From assembly GCA_018371855.1 (NCBI GenBank), contig JAHAKD010000003.1, forward strand, positions 1 to 64,000: DNA of 64,000 nt. Direction: 5' to 3'. This document shows positions 41,076 to 49,854 of this stretch, piece after piece. The first letter of the stretch is position 1, and each line of letters begins with the position of its first letter. A program made the position numbers and the translations under genes. The notes beneath the pieces were generated by a model. It had not been told where the DNA came from. It did not search any database and saw only the letters and a list, made by a program, of their open reading frames with translations. Origin of the DNA: Clostridium sp. Lineage in GTDB: Bacteria; Bacillota; Clostridia; TANB77; CAG-508.

Positions 41076-41843
41076 ATGAAATTAATATCATGGAACGTAA
41101 ATGGATTAAGAGCAGTTATAAATAAAGGGTTTAAAGATTTTTTTAAAGAAATAGATGCAGATATATTCTCTATTCAAGAAACTAAAATGCAAGAAGCACA
41201 ATTAGATGAGAATATTCTACAAATATTTGAAGGTTACAATGCTTATTGGAACAGTGCAGAGAAAAAAGGTTATTCTGGTACAGCAATCTTTACTAAACAA
41301 AAACCTTTAAATGTAACTTATGGGATTGGCAAAGAAGAGCACGATAAAGAAGGAAGAGTAATAACATTAGAATTCGAGAAATTTTATATTGTAAATATCT
41401 ATACTCCAAATTCAAAAAGAGAATTAGAAAGATTAGATTATAGGCAAATATGGGAAGATGAAATAAGAGCATATTTGTTAAATTTAAGAGCTAATAAACC
41501 TGTGGTAATGTGTGGGGATTTAAATGTTGCCCATAATGAAATAGACTTAAAAAATCCAAAAACAAATAGAAAGAATGCTGGATTTACAGATGAAGAAAGA
41601 GCAAAAATGACAGAACTTTTAAATTCAGGTTTTGTAGATACATTTAGATATAAATATCCAGAAGTAGAAGGAAAATATAGTTGGTGGTCATATATGTTTC
41701 ATGCCAGAGAAAAAAATGCAGGCTGGAGAATAGACTATTTTATAGTTTCAGAAAACTTAAAAGATAAAATAGAAGATGCCAAAATTTTAGATGATATTTA
41801 TGGAAGTGACCATTGTCCAGTAGAATTGGACTTAAGTATTTAA
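41076..41843 (+). CDS. xth: Exodeoxyribonuclease III / AP endonuclease
   Basis: 255 residues, family length. Base-excision repair enzyme that cuts at abasic sites. Motifs: MKLISWNVNGLRA (Asn), DIFSIQETKM (catalytic Glu), VNIYTPNS (Tyr), MCGDLNVAHNEIDL (Asp-x-Asn) and GSDHCPVELDL (Asp-His). All active-site residues are present. Ribosome site GAAAGGGAAA. The AI-2E-family gene follows at 21 bases. Confidence 0.97.
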   Translation: MKLISWNVNGLRAVINKGFKDFFKEIDADIFSIQETKMQEAQLDENILQIFEGYNAYWNSAEKKGYSGTAIFTKQKPLNVTYGIGKEEHDKEGRVITLEFEKFYIVNIYTPNSKRELERLDYRQIWEDEIRAYLLNLRANKPVVMCGDLNVAHNEIDLKNPKTNRKNAGFTDEERAKMTELLNSGFVDTFRYKYPEVEGKYSWWSYMFHAREKNAGWRIDYFIVSENLKDKIEDAKILDDIYGSDHCPVELDLSI

Positions 41844-41864
41844 TTAAACGAAGGGAAGAACATA

Positions 41865-42962
41865 ATGAAAGAAAATAGTTGGAAAAAATGGCTATATTGG
41901 TTTAGTTTTGGAGTTGCAATTATAATTGTATTTAATATATTCAATAATTTTGATAATTTAAAGCAAATAATAGGTAACTTTTTTCAAATACTTAGTCCTT
42001 TTTTAGCAGGTATTTTAATTGCATATATATTATATTTACCTAGTAGAAAAATAGAAAAAACGCTTGGAAAAAGTAAAGTTAAATTTATTAAAACCAAAGC
42101 AAGACCAATTAGTGTAATAATAATTTATTTGTTAATTTTAGTTATTTTAATAGTTGCAATGAAATTTCTTATACCAAAAGTATATGATAGTATAATAGAA
42201 TTAATAAATAATTCACAAGGATATATAACTGATATTATTAATAAATTTTCTGCTCTTCCAGAGGACTCTTTCTTAAAGAAAGATTTCTTAGAGCAAGCAA
42301 TAGAAAAATTAAAAGAAATAGATATTATGCAAATATTAAATTATATTTCTGGAATATTTAGTTTCGCTACAAGTTTATTAAATATATTTGTTGCAATTGT
42401 TGTTTCTATATATGTATTAGCAGCAAGAGGAAAATTAGTAAGGGCATTAAAGAAATTTATTATAGCAGTATTTAAACCTAAAACAGCAGAATTAATAATT
42501 AAATATTTTAATAATTCAAATGAATATTTCTTTAAATTTTTATCAAGTCAAGTATTGGATGGAATAGTTATAGGAATATTAACATCAATAGCTATGTCTT
42601 TATTAGGAGTAAAATATTCTGTATTATTAGGATTCTTTATAGGATTGTTTAACCTTATACCATATTTTGGTGCAATATTCGCTGTAGCAATTTCTGCAAT
42701 TATAACTCTGGTTACAGGTGGATTAGCACAAGCAATTTGGATGCTTGTAATAGTAATTATTTTACAACAAATAGATGCAAATATCATAAATCCAAAAATA
42801 GTAGGAGGCTCTTTAAAACTAAGCCCATTACTTGTTATATTTGCAGTTGCAGTGGGTGGAGCATATTTTGGCATATTAGGAATGTTTTTAGGTGCACCAG
42901 TTGCGGCGGTAATTAAATTATTAGTAACAGATTTTGTAAATTATAGATTAGAGAATAAATAG
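41865..42962 (+). CDS. AI-2E family transporter
   Basis: 365 residues with about eight membrane helices. Typical features are the start WKKWLYWFSFGVAIIIVFNI, a central soluble segment (about 110-160), the SSQVLDGIVIGILTSIAMSL and GLFNLIPYFGAIFAV block, and NIINPKIVGGSLKLSPLLVI. Family members export autoinducer-2 or other small molecules, or act as Na+/H+ antiporters; the substrate here is unknown. The stop codon is the first part of a dispersed repeat. Confidence 0.93.
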   Translation: MKENSWKKWLYWFSFGVAIIIVFNIFNNFDNLKQIIGNFFQILSPFLAGILIAYILYLPSRKIEKTLGKSKVKFIKTKARPISVIIIYLLILVILIVAMKFLIPKVYDSIIELINNSQGYITDIINKFSALPEDSFLKKDFLEQAIEKLKEIDIMQILNYISGIFSFATSLLNIFVAIVVSIYVLAARGKLVRALKKFIIAVFKPKTAELIIKYFNNSNEYFFKFLSSQVLDGIVIGILTSIAMSLLGVKYSVLLGFFIGLFNLIPYFGAIFAVAISAIITLVTGGLAQAIWMLVIVIILQQIDANIINPKIVGGSLKLSPLLVIFAVAVGGAYFGILGMFLGAPVAAVIKLLVTDFVNYRLENK

Positions 42963-42992
42963 GGAAAAAAGGAACGTCCCCAAATCCCGAGG
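42961..42992 (+). repeat. Dispersed GGAACGTCC repeat, copy 4
   Basis: AGGGAAAAAAGGAACGTCCC then CAAATCCCGAGG; its first bases are within the stop codon of the AI-2E-family gene. The first 20 bases equal copy 1. Confidence 0.8.
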
Positions 42993-43119
42993 AAATGTCT
43001 AAAAATCACCATATGAAGAATATAAATTATTAATAAAATATTAATAGTTTATATTCTTTTTTCTTAATAAATAAAATGGTATAATACCTATAGATTTAAG
43101 CAAAGGGGAAAGATTTTTT

Positions 43120-43818
43120 ATGTATAATATTTTAGTTTGTGATGATGATAAAGAAATTGTAAATGCGATAGAAATATATTTGGAAAAAGAAGGGTATCAA
43201 ATATATAAAGCATACAATGGGAAAGAAGCTTTAAAAATAATTGATAATACGGAGCTACATTTAGTTATATTAGATATAATGATGCCAGAACTAGATGGAA
43301 TAAGTGTAGCAGAAAAAGTAAGAAAAGATAAAGCTATTCCAATTATTATGCTTTCTGCAAAATCTGAAGATTACGACAAAATAAAGGGATTAAATGTAGG
43401 AGCAGATGATTATATAACAAAACCTTTTAATCCAATGGAACTAGTAGCAAGAGTAAATTCACAAATAAGAAGATATACTAAATTGGGAAGTATTAACAAA
43501 AAAGAAGAAAACGAAGATATATATAAATCTGGAGAATTAGTAATAGATGATAGTAAAAAAGAAGTTACTGTTGATGGAAAAAATATAAAGCTAACTCCTA
43601 CGGAATACAATATTTTAAAATTCTTAATTAAAAATAAAGGAAAGGTATTTTCTATTTCCAAAATATATGAAAATGTTTGGGAAGAAGAATCTTATGGAGC
43701 AGAAAATATAATTGCAGTACATATAAGACACATAAGAGAAAAAATAGAAATAAATCCACGTGAGCCAAAATATCTAAAAGTAATTTGGGGAATTGGATAT
43801 AAAATAGAAAATATTTAA
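43120..43818 (+). CDS. OmpR-family response regulator
   Basis: 232 residues. Receiver domain with the acidic pocket D8-D9-D10, phospho-acceptor D52 (VILDIMMPELDG), Ser/Thr switch (IMLSAKS) and the conserved Lys in YITKPF. The C-terminal winged helix has LTPTEYNILKFLIKNKGKVF and IAVHIRHIREKIE, ending VIWGIGYKIE. Similar to VanR/PhoP types. Ribosome site AAGGGGAAAG; TATAAT at 43080-43085 is the likely -10. The kinase gene follows at 13 bases, so they form a two-component system. The signal is unknown. Confidence 0.95.
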   Translation: MYNILVCDDDKEIVNAIEIYLEKEGYQIYKAYNGKEALKIIDNTELHLVILDIMMPELDGISVAEKVRKDKAIPIIMLSAKSEDYDKIKGLNVGADDYITKPFNPMELVARVNSQIRRYTKLGSINKKEENEDIYKSGELVIDDSKKEVTVDGKNIKLTPTEYNILKFLIKNKGKVFSISKIYENVWEEESYGAENIIAVHIRHIREKIEINPREPKYLKVIWGIGYKIENI

Positions 43819-43831
43819 AGGATGTGGAGAG

Positions 43832-45892
43832 ATGGAAGAAAGAAGTATGTTAAAAAATCAAGTTTTAAAAAGTATTGCTTTTCTAACATTACCAATATTT
43901 GCAATGATAATAATAGTTGATTGCATAATAATTTATTACGCTGTTGCATGCCCAGAAATAAAAGAAAACAAAGATTTTTATGATACCGATATGTTTATAG
44001 ATTCATATATGGGAGAAGTAGAACGAAAAGGTTCAAGTTTAAAAGATGAAGTTGAAGGAGGATATTTTATAGATGAATATGGATATTGGATAGATCCAGT
44101 AGAAGATTCTGATAGAATGCCAATTTATGTACAAGATGGAGAATATAAAATATATTATCAAACAAATCATACAAAGAAAAAATTTATATATTTATTAGTA
44201 AATGAAGAAAGCAAAATTGCGTATACAAATATTCAACAAACATCTAAAACGAATACTATAGAAAAATTAAAACAAGTTATAATAGCTAACAATAAATATT
44301 GGTCTATTTCAAATAACCAAATTCAAACAAATGTAGAAAGATTATCAGAAGAAAATATAGTACGAAATGAAGATTTGCAGAAAATAAGCGAATTTTCTAT
44401 GAATAAACAATATTATACAGCGTTTGATGAAACAGTACAGAACTTAGATTCTACAAGTGACATAACACTTAATAGAGCACTATATAATCAAACGAAGAGT
44501 TTATATAAATATTCATATTCAACATTAATTATTAGTATAATAATAGGTTCAATAGAACTTATATATTTAATTTATAGCCTGGGATATGTAAAAAACAAAG
44601 AAGAAATTTACTTGTCTTGGTTAGATAAAATTCCATTAGAAATATTATTTTTTGGATACTTTTTATTATTCTTTGTAGAGGCAGCGCTGTTAGCAATTTG
44701 CTTAAGTGTAATTTCTGTGGATGTTAATTTATGTGTAATGCTTATTATGCTAGTTGGATATTTTTCAGTACTAAGTGCATTATATGGTGCAGGAACATTA
44801 TTAAAAAGAATTAAAGTACATACATTTTTTAAGAACTCAGTTACATATAGAATTCTAAAATGGTTAGTACAAAAATATAAAAATGTAAAAAATACAATTT
44901 CATCAAATAAAAATTTAGGCGGAAAAATAGCATTATATTTTATTGGAATTGTAACTGTATCCATACTTATAGGTTTAATATTTAAAGAATTTGGAATTTT
45001 ATTAGATATAGTTTTCTGGATTTGGTGCTATTATAAAATTATGAAAGAAGTAGATAAATTTAAACAAATACATGATGCTACAGAAAAGATATATAAAGGA
45101 GATACAGATATTAAGTTAGACGAATCTTTATATACAGGAGTTTTAAAAGAGCTTGCAATATATATTAATGACATAGCTGGAGGATTTTCTAATGCAATAA
45201 AAGAAAGTTTAAAAAGTGAAAGATTAAAAACAGAACTTATAACAAATGTTTCACATGATATAAAAACTCCATTAACATCAATTATTAATTATGTGGATTT
45301 ATTAAAACAAGAAAATATACAAAACGAAAAAGCAAAAGAATATATAGAAGTTTTAGACAATAAATCACAAAGATTAAAGAAATTAATAGAAGATTTAGTA
45401 GAAGCATCAAAAGCATCTTCAGGAAATATAAAAATAAATAAAGAAGTGTTAAATGTTAAGGAATTACTAAATCAAGTAACAGGAGAATTTGAAGACAAAT
45501 TTAATAGTCGTTGCTTAAATATAATAAGTAAATTACCAGAAGAAACTGTGTATATCAAAGCAGATAGTAGGTATTTATATAGAGTATTAGAAAACACATA
45601 TAGTAATGTCGCAAAATATGCAGAAGAAAATACTAGAGTTTATATAGACTGTATATTAGAAGAGAAAAATACTGTTGCAATATATGTAAAAAATATTTCT
45701 AAAGATGAATTAAATATTTCTGCAGATGAATTGATGCAAAGATTTGTAAGAGGAGATAAATCTAGAAATACAGAAGGAAGCGGATTAGGACTTTCTATTG
45801 CTAAAAGTTTAACAGAGCTACAAGATGGAACTTTTAATATATATTTAGATGGAGATTTGTTTAAAGTAGCTATTAAATTTAAAAGAGTATAA
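43832..45892 (+). CDS. Sensor histidine kinase, VanS-like, with a large sensor region
   Basis: 686 residues. A first membrane helix (about 14-35), an extracytoplasmic region of about 200 residues with acidic aromatic repeats (YFIDEYGYWIDPVED), then several membrane helices (about 225-400). The kinase core has the H box NVSHDIKTPLTSIINYVDLL with H475, the N box YRVLENTYSNVAKYAEE, and GSGLGLSIAKSL. The kinase type matches the VanS/HPK1 group that often senses envelope stress, and the Glu/Tyr-rich sensor has no named domain. Paired with the response regulator just upstream. Confidence 0.92.
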   Translation: MEERSMLKNQVLKSIAFLTLPIFAMIIIVDCIIIYYAVACPEIKENKDFYDTDMFIDSYMGEVERKGSSLKDEVEGGYFIDEYGYWIDPVEDSDRMPIYVQDGEYKIYYQTNHTKKKFIYLLVNEESKIAYTNIQQTSKTNTIEKLKQVIIANNKYWSISNNQIQTNVERLSEENIVRNEDLQKISEFSMNKQYYTAFDETVQNLDSTSDITLNRALYNQTKSLYKYSYSTLIISIIIGSIELIYLIYSLGYVKNKEEIYLSWLDKIPLEILFFGYFLLFFVEAALLAICLSVISVDVNLCVMLIMLVGYFSVLSALYGAGTLLKRIKVHTFFKNSVTYRILKWLVQKYKNVKNTISSNKNLGGKIALYFIGIVTVSILIGLIFKEFGILLDIVFWIWCYYKIMKEVDKFKQIHDATEKIYKGDTDIKLDESLYTGVLKELAIYINDIAGGFSNAIKESLKSERLKTELITNVSHDIKTPLTSIINYVDLLKQENIQNEKAKEYIEVLDNKSQRLKKLIEDLVEASKASSGNIKINKEVLNVKELLNQVTGEFEDKFNSRCLNIISKLPEETVYIKADSRYLYRVLENTYSNVAKYAEENTRVYIDCILEEKNTVAIYVKNISKDELNISADELMQRFVRGDKSRNTEGSGLGLSIAKSLTELQDGTFNIYLDGDLFKVAIKFKRV

Positions 45893-45898
45893 AAAAAC

Positions 45899-45935
45899 AC
45901 AGTATAGCTAAAAATAAGCTGTACTGTATTTTTTT
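45899..45935 (+). terminator. Terminator of the two-component operon
   Basis: ACAGTATAGCT / AGCTGTACTGT (11 bp, one G-U) followed by ATTTTTTT. Confidence 0.8.
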
Positions 45936-45975
45936 AAGCAAATTATTAGAAAGAGAATAAATAATAAAAAAAAGA

Positions 45976-46003
45976 TTGTTAAAATACAGAATTATGATAT
46001 AAT
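45976..46003 (+). promoter_or_regulatory. Promoter of pcrA
   Basis: TTGTTA (45976-45981), 16-base spacer, extended TGATATAAT with TATAAT at 45998-46003. Confidence 0.75.
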
Positions 46004-46040
46004 TTGCAGGAGAACAAAATATCGCTAAAGGAGAATAAAG

Positions 46041-48329
46041 ATGCAAAATTTATTAGAAGGTTTAAATGACAAACAATATGAAGCCGTTATAAATACAGAT
46101 GGGCCATGTTTAGTAATAGCTGGTGCGGGAAGTGGAAAAACAAAAGTATTAACACATAAAATAGCATATTTAATGCAAGAAAAAGATATAAAACCATGGA
46201 ATATATTAGCAATAACATTTACTAATAAAGCCGCAAATGAAATGAAAGAAAGAGTAGAGGCATTAGTAGGTGATGATGCAAAAGACATGTGGATTGGAAC
46301 ATTCCATTCTATTTGTGTTAAGATTTTAAGAAGATTTATAGATAGAATTGGGTTTGATCATTCTTTTGTAATTTTTGATACATCAGACCAAAGATCATTA
46401 ATTAAAGAATGCTTAAAAGATTTAAAAATAGACGATAAAATGTTTACAGACAGAATCGTGCAATTCGAAATAAGTAATGCAAAAAATGATATGAAAGAGC
46501 CAGAAGAATATGAAGCTATGGTAAAAGGTGATTATAGAAGAGAAAAAATAGCTTCTGTATATAATTTGTATCAAAGAAGATTAAAGGAAAATAACGCTAT
46601 AGATTTTGACGATATTATAAATTATGCAATAAAAATATTTAGAGAAAATGACGATGTATTAGATTATTATACAAATAAATTTAATTACATATTAGTAGAT
46701 GAATATCAAGATACAAACAAATCACAATTTACATTAATAAGATTACTTGCAAAAGCACACGGAAATATAACTGTAGTTGGGGATAATGACCAAGGAATTT
46801 ACAGTTTTAGAGGTGCAGATATTTCTAATATTTTAAATTTTGAAAAAGATTTTAAAGGAACAAAAATAATAAAATTAGAGCAAAATTATAGATGTACACA
46901 AAACATATTAAATGCAGCAAATTCTGTTATAAAAAATAATGAAGTAAAATACAAGAAAAAATTATGGACAGAAAACGAAGAAGGAGCATTGCCAACATTT
47001 CATGTTTCAGATGATGAATATGATGAAGGAAGGTATATTGTAGAAGAGATAAATCATTTAAGAAGAGAAGACTATTATAAATATTCAGATTTTGCAATAC
47101 TTTATAGAATGAATTCACAATCAAGAGCAATAGAGGAAATCTTAAGAAGAGAAGACATTCCATATAAAATTGTTGGAGGCTTAAAATTCTACGAAAGAAA
47201 AGAAATAAAAGATATAATCGCATATTTAAGATTAATTAATAATCCATCAGACAATTTAGCATTAAAAAGAATTATAAATGAACCTAAAAGAGGAATTGGT
47301 AAAACAAGTTTAGATAAGATACAAGCAATATCAGAACAAACTGGAATACCAATGTATCAAATAATAAAAGAAGCAGACCAATATGGTCTTAGCAGAGTAT
47401 ATTCAAATGCCCAAGGATTTATAGAAGTCATAGAAGATTTAATTAGTAAAAAAGATGAGTATACGATAACAGAATTAATAAAACATACATTAAAAGAAAC
47501 AGGATATACAAAAGCTCTAGAAGACGAAAACAGTATAGAAGCAGAAAATAGAATAGAGAACTTGGAGGAATTTCTAACTGTTGCAGTACAGTTTGAAGAA
47601 GAAGAGGCAGATAATGATTTAAGTACTTTCCTAGAAGGAATAACTCTTTCTAGTGACATAGATGGAATGGATGAAGAAGAAGAATCTGTTACATTAATGA
47701 CATTGCACTCAGCTAAAGGATTGGAATTCCCAGTAGTATTTTTAGTAGGTATGGAAGAAGGAATTTTCCCAGGATATAAATCTATAGGAGAGCCAAAAGA
47801 ATTAGAAGAAGAAAGACGTTTATGTTACGTAGGTATAACTAGGGCAAAAAATAATTTATATTTAACATGTAGTAGACAAAGAACAATGTTTGGTTCAACC
47901 AGCTGTAACCCTGTATCAAGATTCGTAAAAGAAATACCAGAAAATATGCTAGAAGGTGCAAACGAAATAGACAGCGAACCAGAAAACAAATTTAAAGATA
48001 GTAATTACGAATGGAGCTATGGAAAATCTGGAAATAATGGAAAAGTTGTAAGTTATAAAGTAGATATACCAAGTTCTAAACCAGAGCCAAGCTTTGCATT
48101 TAAATCTGCAGAAAGTTTTTTAGCTAAATTAAATAGCAAAACACAAGGAAATAATACAGATTTATCAAAATATAAAGAAGGACAAAGAATATATCATAAA
48201 CGTTTTGGTGAAGGAAATATAAGTAAAATAGAACCAGAAGGAGACGACTTAAAATTGGACATTCAATTTGACAAAGTAGGTCATAAACGTTTGATGGCAA
48301 AATTTGCAAATCTAGAAATTATAGACTAA
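46041..48329 (+). CDS. pcrA: UvrD/PcrA-type ATP-dependent DNA helicase
   Basis: 762 residues. SF1A helicase motifs in order: the Q motif LNDKQYEAV, Walker A AGAGSGKTKVL, Ia TFTNKAANEMKER, II LVDEYQDTN, III GDNDQGIYSFRGAD, IV KLEQNYRC, V MTLHSAKGLEFPVVF and VI YVGITRAKNNLYL. The C-terminal PcrA domain that binds RNA polymerase is present (GQRIYHKRFGEGNISKIEPE). Unwinds 3'-tailed DNA in repair and transcription-coupled processes. Ribosome site AAAGGAG. Single gene, followed by a palindromic repeat that can end transcription. Confidence 0.96.
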   Translation: MQNLLEGLNDKQYEAVINTDGPCLVIAGAGSGKTKVLTHKIAYLMQEKDIKPWNILAITFTNKAANEMKERVEALVGDDAKDMWIGTFHSICVKILRRFIDRIGFDHSFVIFDTSDQRSLIKECLKDLKIDDKMFTDRIVQFEISNAKNDMKEPEEYEAMVKGDYRREKIASVYNLYQRRLKENNAIDFDDIINYAIKIFRENDDVLDYYTNKFNYILVDEYQDTNKSQFTLIRLLAKAHGNITVVGDNDQGIYSFRGADISNILNFEKDFKGTKIIKLEQNYRCTQNILNAANSVIKNNEVKYKKKLWTENEEGALPTFHVSDDEYDEGRYIVEEINHLRREDYYKYSDFAILYRMNSQSRAIEEILRREDIPYKIVGGLKFYERKEIKDIIAYLRLINNPSDNLALKRIINEPKRGIGKTSLDKIQAISEQTGIPMYQIIKEADQYGLSRVYSNAQGFIEVIEDLISKKDEYTITELIKHTLKETGYTKALEDENSIEAENRIENLEEFLTVAVQFEEEEADNDLSTFLEGITLSSDIDGMDEEEESVTLMTLHSAKGLEFPVVFLVGMEEGIFPGYKSIGEPKELEEERRLCYVGITRAKNNLYLTCSRQRTMFGSTSCNPVSRFVKEIPENMLEGANEIDSEPENKFKDSNYEWSYGKSGNNGKVVSYKVDIPSSKPEPSFAFKSAESFLAKLNSKTQGNNTDLSKYKEGQRIYHKRFGEGNISKIEPEGDDLKLDIQFDKVGHKRLMAKFANLEIID

Positions 48330-48335
48330 TCACAT

Positions 48336-48390
48336 AGGGATTTAGGAACGTTCCTCGGGGGGATTGGGGGACGTTCCTTAAATCCCGTTT
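48336..48390 (+). repeat. Dispersed GGAACGTTCC repeat, copy 5 (terminator form)
   Basis: GGGATTTAGGAACGT and ACGTTCCTTAAATCCC form a 15-bp hairpin around a G-rich loop that itself contains GGGGGGATTGGGGG; it ends in CGTTTTG. It lies 7 bases after the pcrA stop. Confidence 0.85.
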
Positions 48391-48446
48391 TGTAATTTTA
48401 GATATTTTTTAGATGGAATTTAGTTGAATTATATAGGAGGGTTTAA

Positions 48447-49004
48447 ATGAAAAGGTTATTAATAGATATGGATGATGTAATTTGCGAAAATGGTTTTATT
48501 CGTATGATAAATGAATTTTTAGGAACAAATTATAAATCAGAAGACGCAAATTCATATTTTGTAAATGATTTAATACCTAAAGATAAATTCGAAGAATGGG
48601 TAAAATTTTTCGAAGAAAAAAATGTATATGATTATGTAAATATTGTTAAAGATGCACCAGAAGTTATAGAAAAGCTTAATGAATTTTATGATATATATAT
48701 AATTACAGCATATATTTTTAGAGATAAACCAGAAATTTCTGGAAGTCAATTAAAAAATAAATTTGATTATTTAACTAAAAAACTGCCTTTTATTGATCCT
48801 AAAAGGTTTATATTTTTATCTGATAAAGAATTAGTAGATGCAGATATAAGGATTGATGATAGTGTTGATAAATTAAAAGGAAAAGCTGAAATAAAATTAT
48901 TATTTACAGCATATCACAATAAGAACATTACAGCTGATGAATTGAAAGAAAAAAAACTAACTAGAGTAAATAGTTGGAAAGAAATAGAAAAAATATTACT
49001 ATAA
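48447..49004 (+). CDS. 5'(3')-deoxyribonucleotidase-like HAD phosphatase
   Basis: 185 residues. HAD motif I is LLIDMDDVICENG with the nucleophile Asp in D-M-D-D, motif II YIITAY, a conserved Lys region (FLSDKE), and motif IV ADIRIDDSVDKL. This matches the PF06941 (NT5C) group, which dephosphorylates deoxynucleoside monophosphates. Ribosome site AGGAGG. Monocistronic with a terminator. Confidence 0.88.
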   Translation: MKRLLIDMDDVICENGFIRMINEFLGTNYKSEDANSYFVNDLIPKDKFEEWVKFFEEKNVYDYVNIVKDAPEVIEKLNEFYDIYIITAYIFRDKPEISGSQLKNKFDYLTKKLPFIDPKRFIFLSDKELVDADIRIDDSVDKLKGKAEIKLLFTAYHNKNITADELKEKKLTRVNSWKEIEKILL

Positions 49005-49005
49005 A

Positions 49006-49035
49006 ATAAAAACTGCCATTTGGCAGTTTTTTATT
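49006..49035 (+). terminator. Terminator of the deoxyribonucleotidase-like gene
   Basis: AAAACTGCC / GGCAGTTTT with loop ATTT, followed by TTATTTT. Confidence 0.88.
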
Positions 49036-49085
49036 TTATAAGAAGCAAGCTTAGCATAAGGAAATTGCAAAATTAATTTGTATAT

Positions 49086-49117
49086 AGGGATTTAAAGAAC
49101 GTCCCCAAAATCCCTAA
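49086..49117 (+). repeat. Dispersed GAACGTCC repeat, copy 6
   Basis: AGGGATTTAAAGAACGTCCC then CAAAATCCCTAAAG: a single unit with GGGATTT / AAATCCC ends. Confidence 0.8.
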
Positions 49118-49189
49118 AGATTAAAAAGTAAATGTATAAAAAATAAAAATTGGATAATAATATTAAAAAAACAAAAAAGGAGTGATAAT

Positions 49190-49378
49190 ATGCCAAATTT
49201 AAGTCAAGTTGAGTTACAAAATTTAAGACATCTTATAGGAGCACATGAAACATCTTATCAAAAGTTAAATGCGTATTCTTCAGAAGCTGTCGACCCACAA
49301 ATTAAGCAAATCTTTGCGAAATCTGCACAAGATGCTTTAAATACAAAACAAAAATTAATGAGTTTTTTAAATAATTAG
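49190..49378 (+). CDS. Small CotF-like spore coat-associated protein
   Basis: 62 residues, all helical: LSQVELQNLRHLIGAHETSY and FAKSAQDALNTKQKLMSFLN. It resembles the first half of the ferritin-like CotF fold and lies 9 bases before a second, clearer CotF-type gene, an arrangement common in Clostridia. Likely a spore coat or forespore-surface component. Ribosome site AAGGAGTG. Confidence 0.75.
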   Translation: MPNLSQVELQNLRHLIGAHETSYQKLNAYSSEAVDPQIKQIFAKSAQDALNTKQKLMSFLNN

Positions 49379-49387
49379 GAGGTTGTA

Positions 49388-49630
49388 ATGAACGAGAAAA
49401 TAATGGTAAATGATATTTTATCAGGTGTTAAATCTAATTTAACGACATATCAAAATGCAATTTCAGAAACTGAAAATATGGAGCTTAGACAAACTCTACA
49501 ACAAATAAGAAACAATGATGAGAGTTTTCAGTATGAATTATTTAAAGTTGCACAAGCTAAAGGATATTATAAACCAGCAGCTAAAGCTAGTGTAACTGAG
49601 ATAGATGAAGTAAAAAATAATTTACAATAA
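49388..49630 (+). CDS. CotF-family spore coat protein
   Basis: 80 residues covering the Coat F domain: NDILSGVKSNLTTYQNAISE, TENMELRQTLQQIRNNDESF, QYELFKVAQAKGYYKPAAKA. The GYYKPA end is diagnostic. Expected in the spore coat, expressed late in sporulation. Forms an operon with the preceding 62-residue gene and ends in a strong terminator. Confidence 0.9.
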   Translation: MNEKIMVNDILSGVKSNLTTYQNAISETENMELRQTLQQIRNNDESFQYELFKVAQAKGYYKPAAKASVTEIDEVKNNLQ

Positions 49631-49642
49631 AATATTATTGTA

Positions 49643-49684
49643 AACACAAGCTTGTATAAATAAAAATATAAGCTTGTGTTTTTG
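49643..49684 (+). terminator. Terminator of the coat operon
   Basis: AACACAAGCTT / AAGCTTGTGTT with a loop of 16 bases, then TTTTGTAT. Confidence 0.85.
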
Positions 49685-49854
49685 TATACATAAATTAATA
49701 TAAAATGTTACAGAAAGATTAAGTTGTATAGATAAATGGAGAAAAAAAGAAAAATAAAGACCTTTTGATATAAAAAACTGAAAAATTGCTCAATTTTAAA
49801 ATTTGAAGAAAGAAATTTTTTATTATATGATATAGCCAATGTGTATACAAAGGA

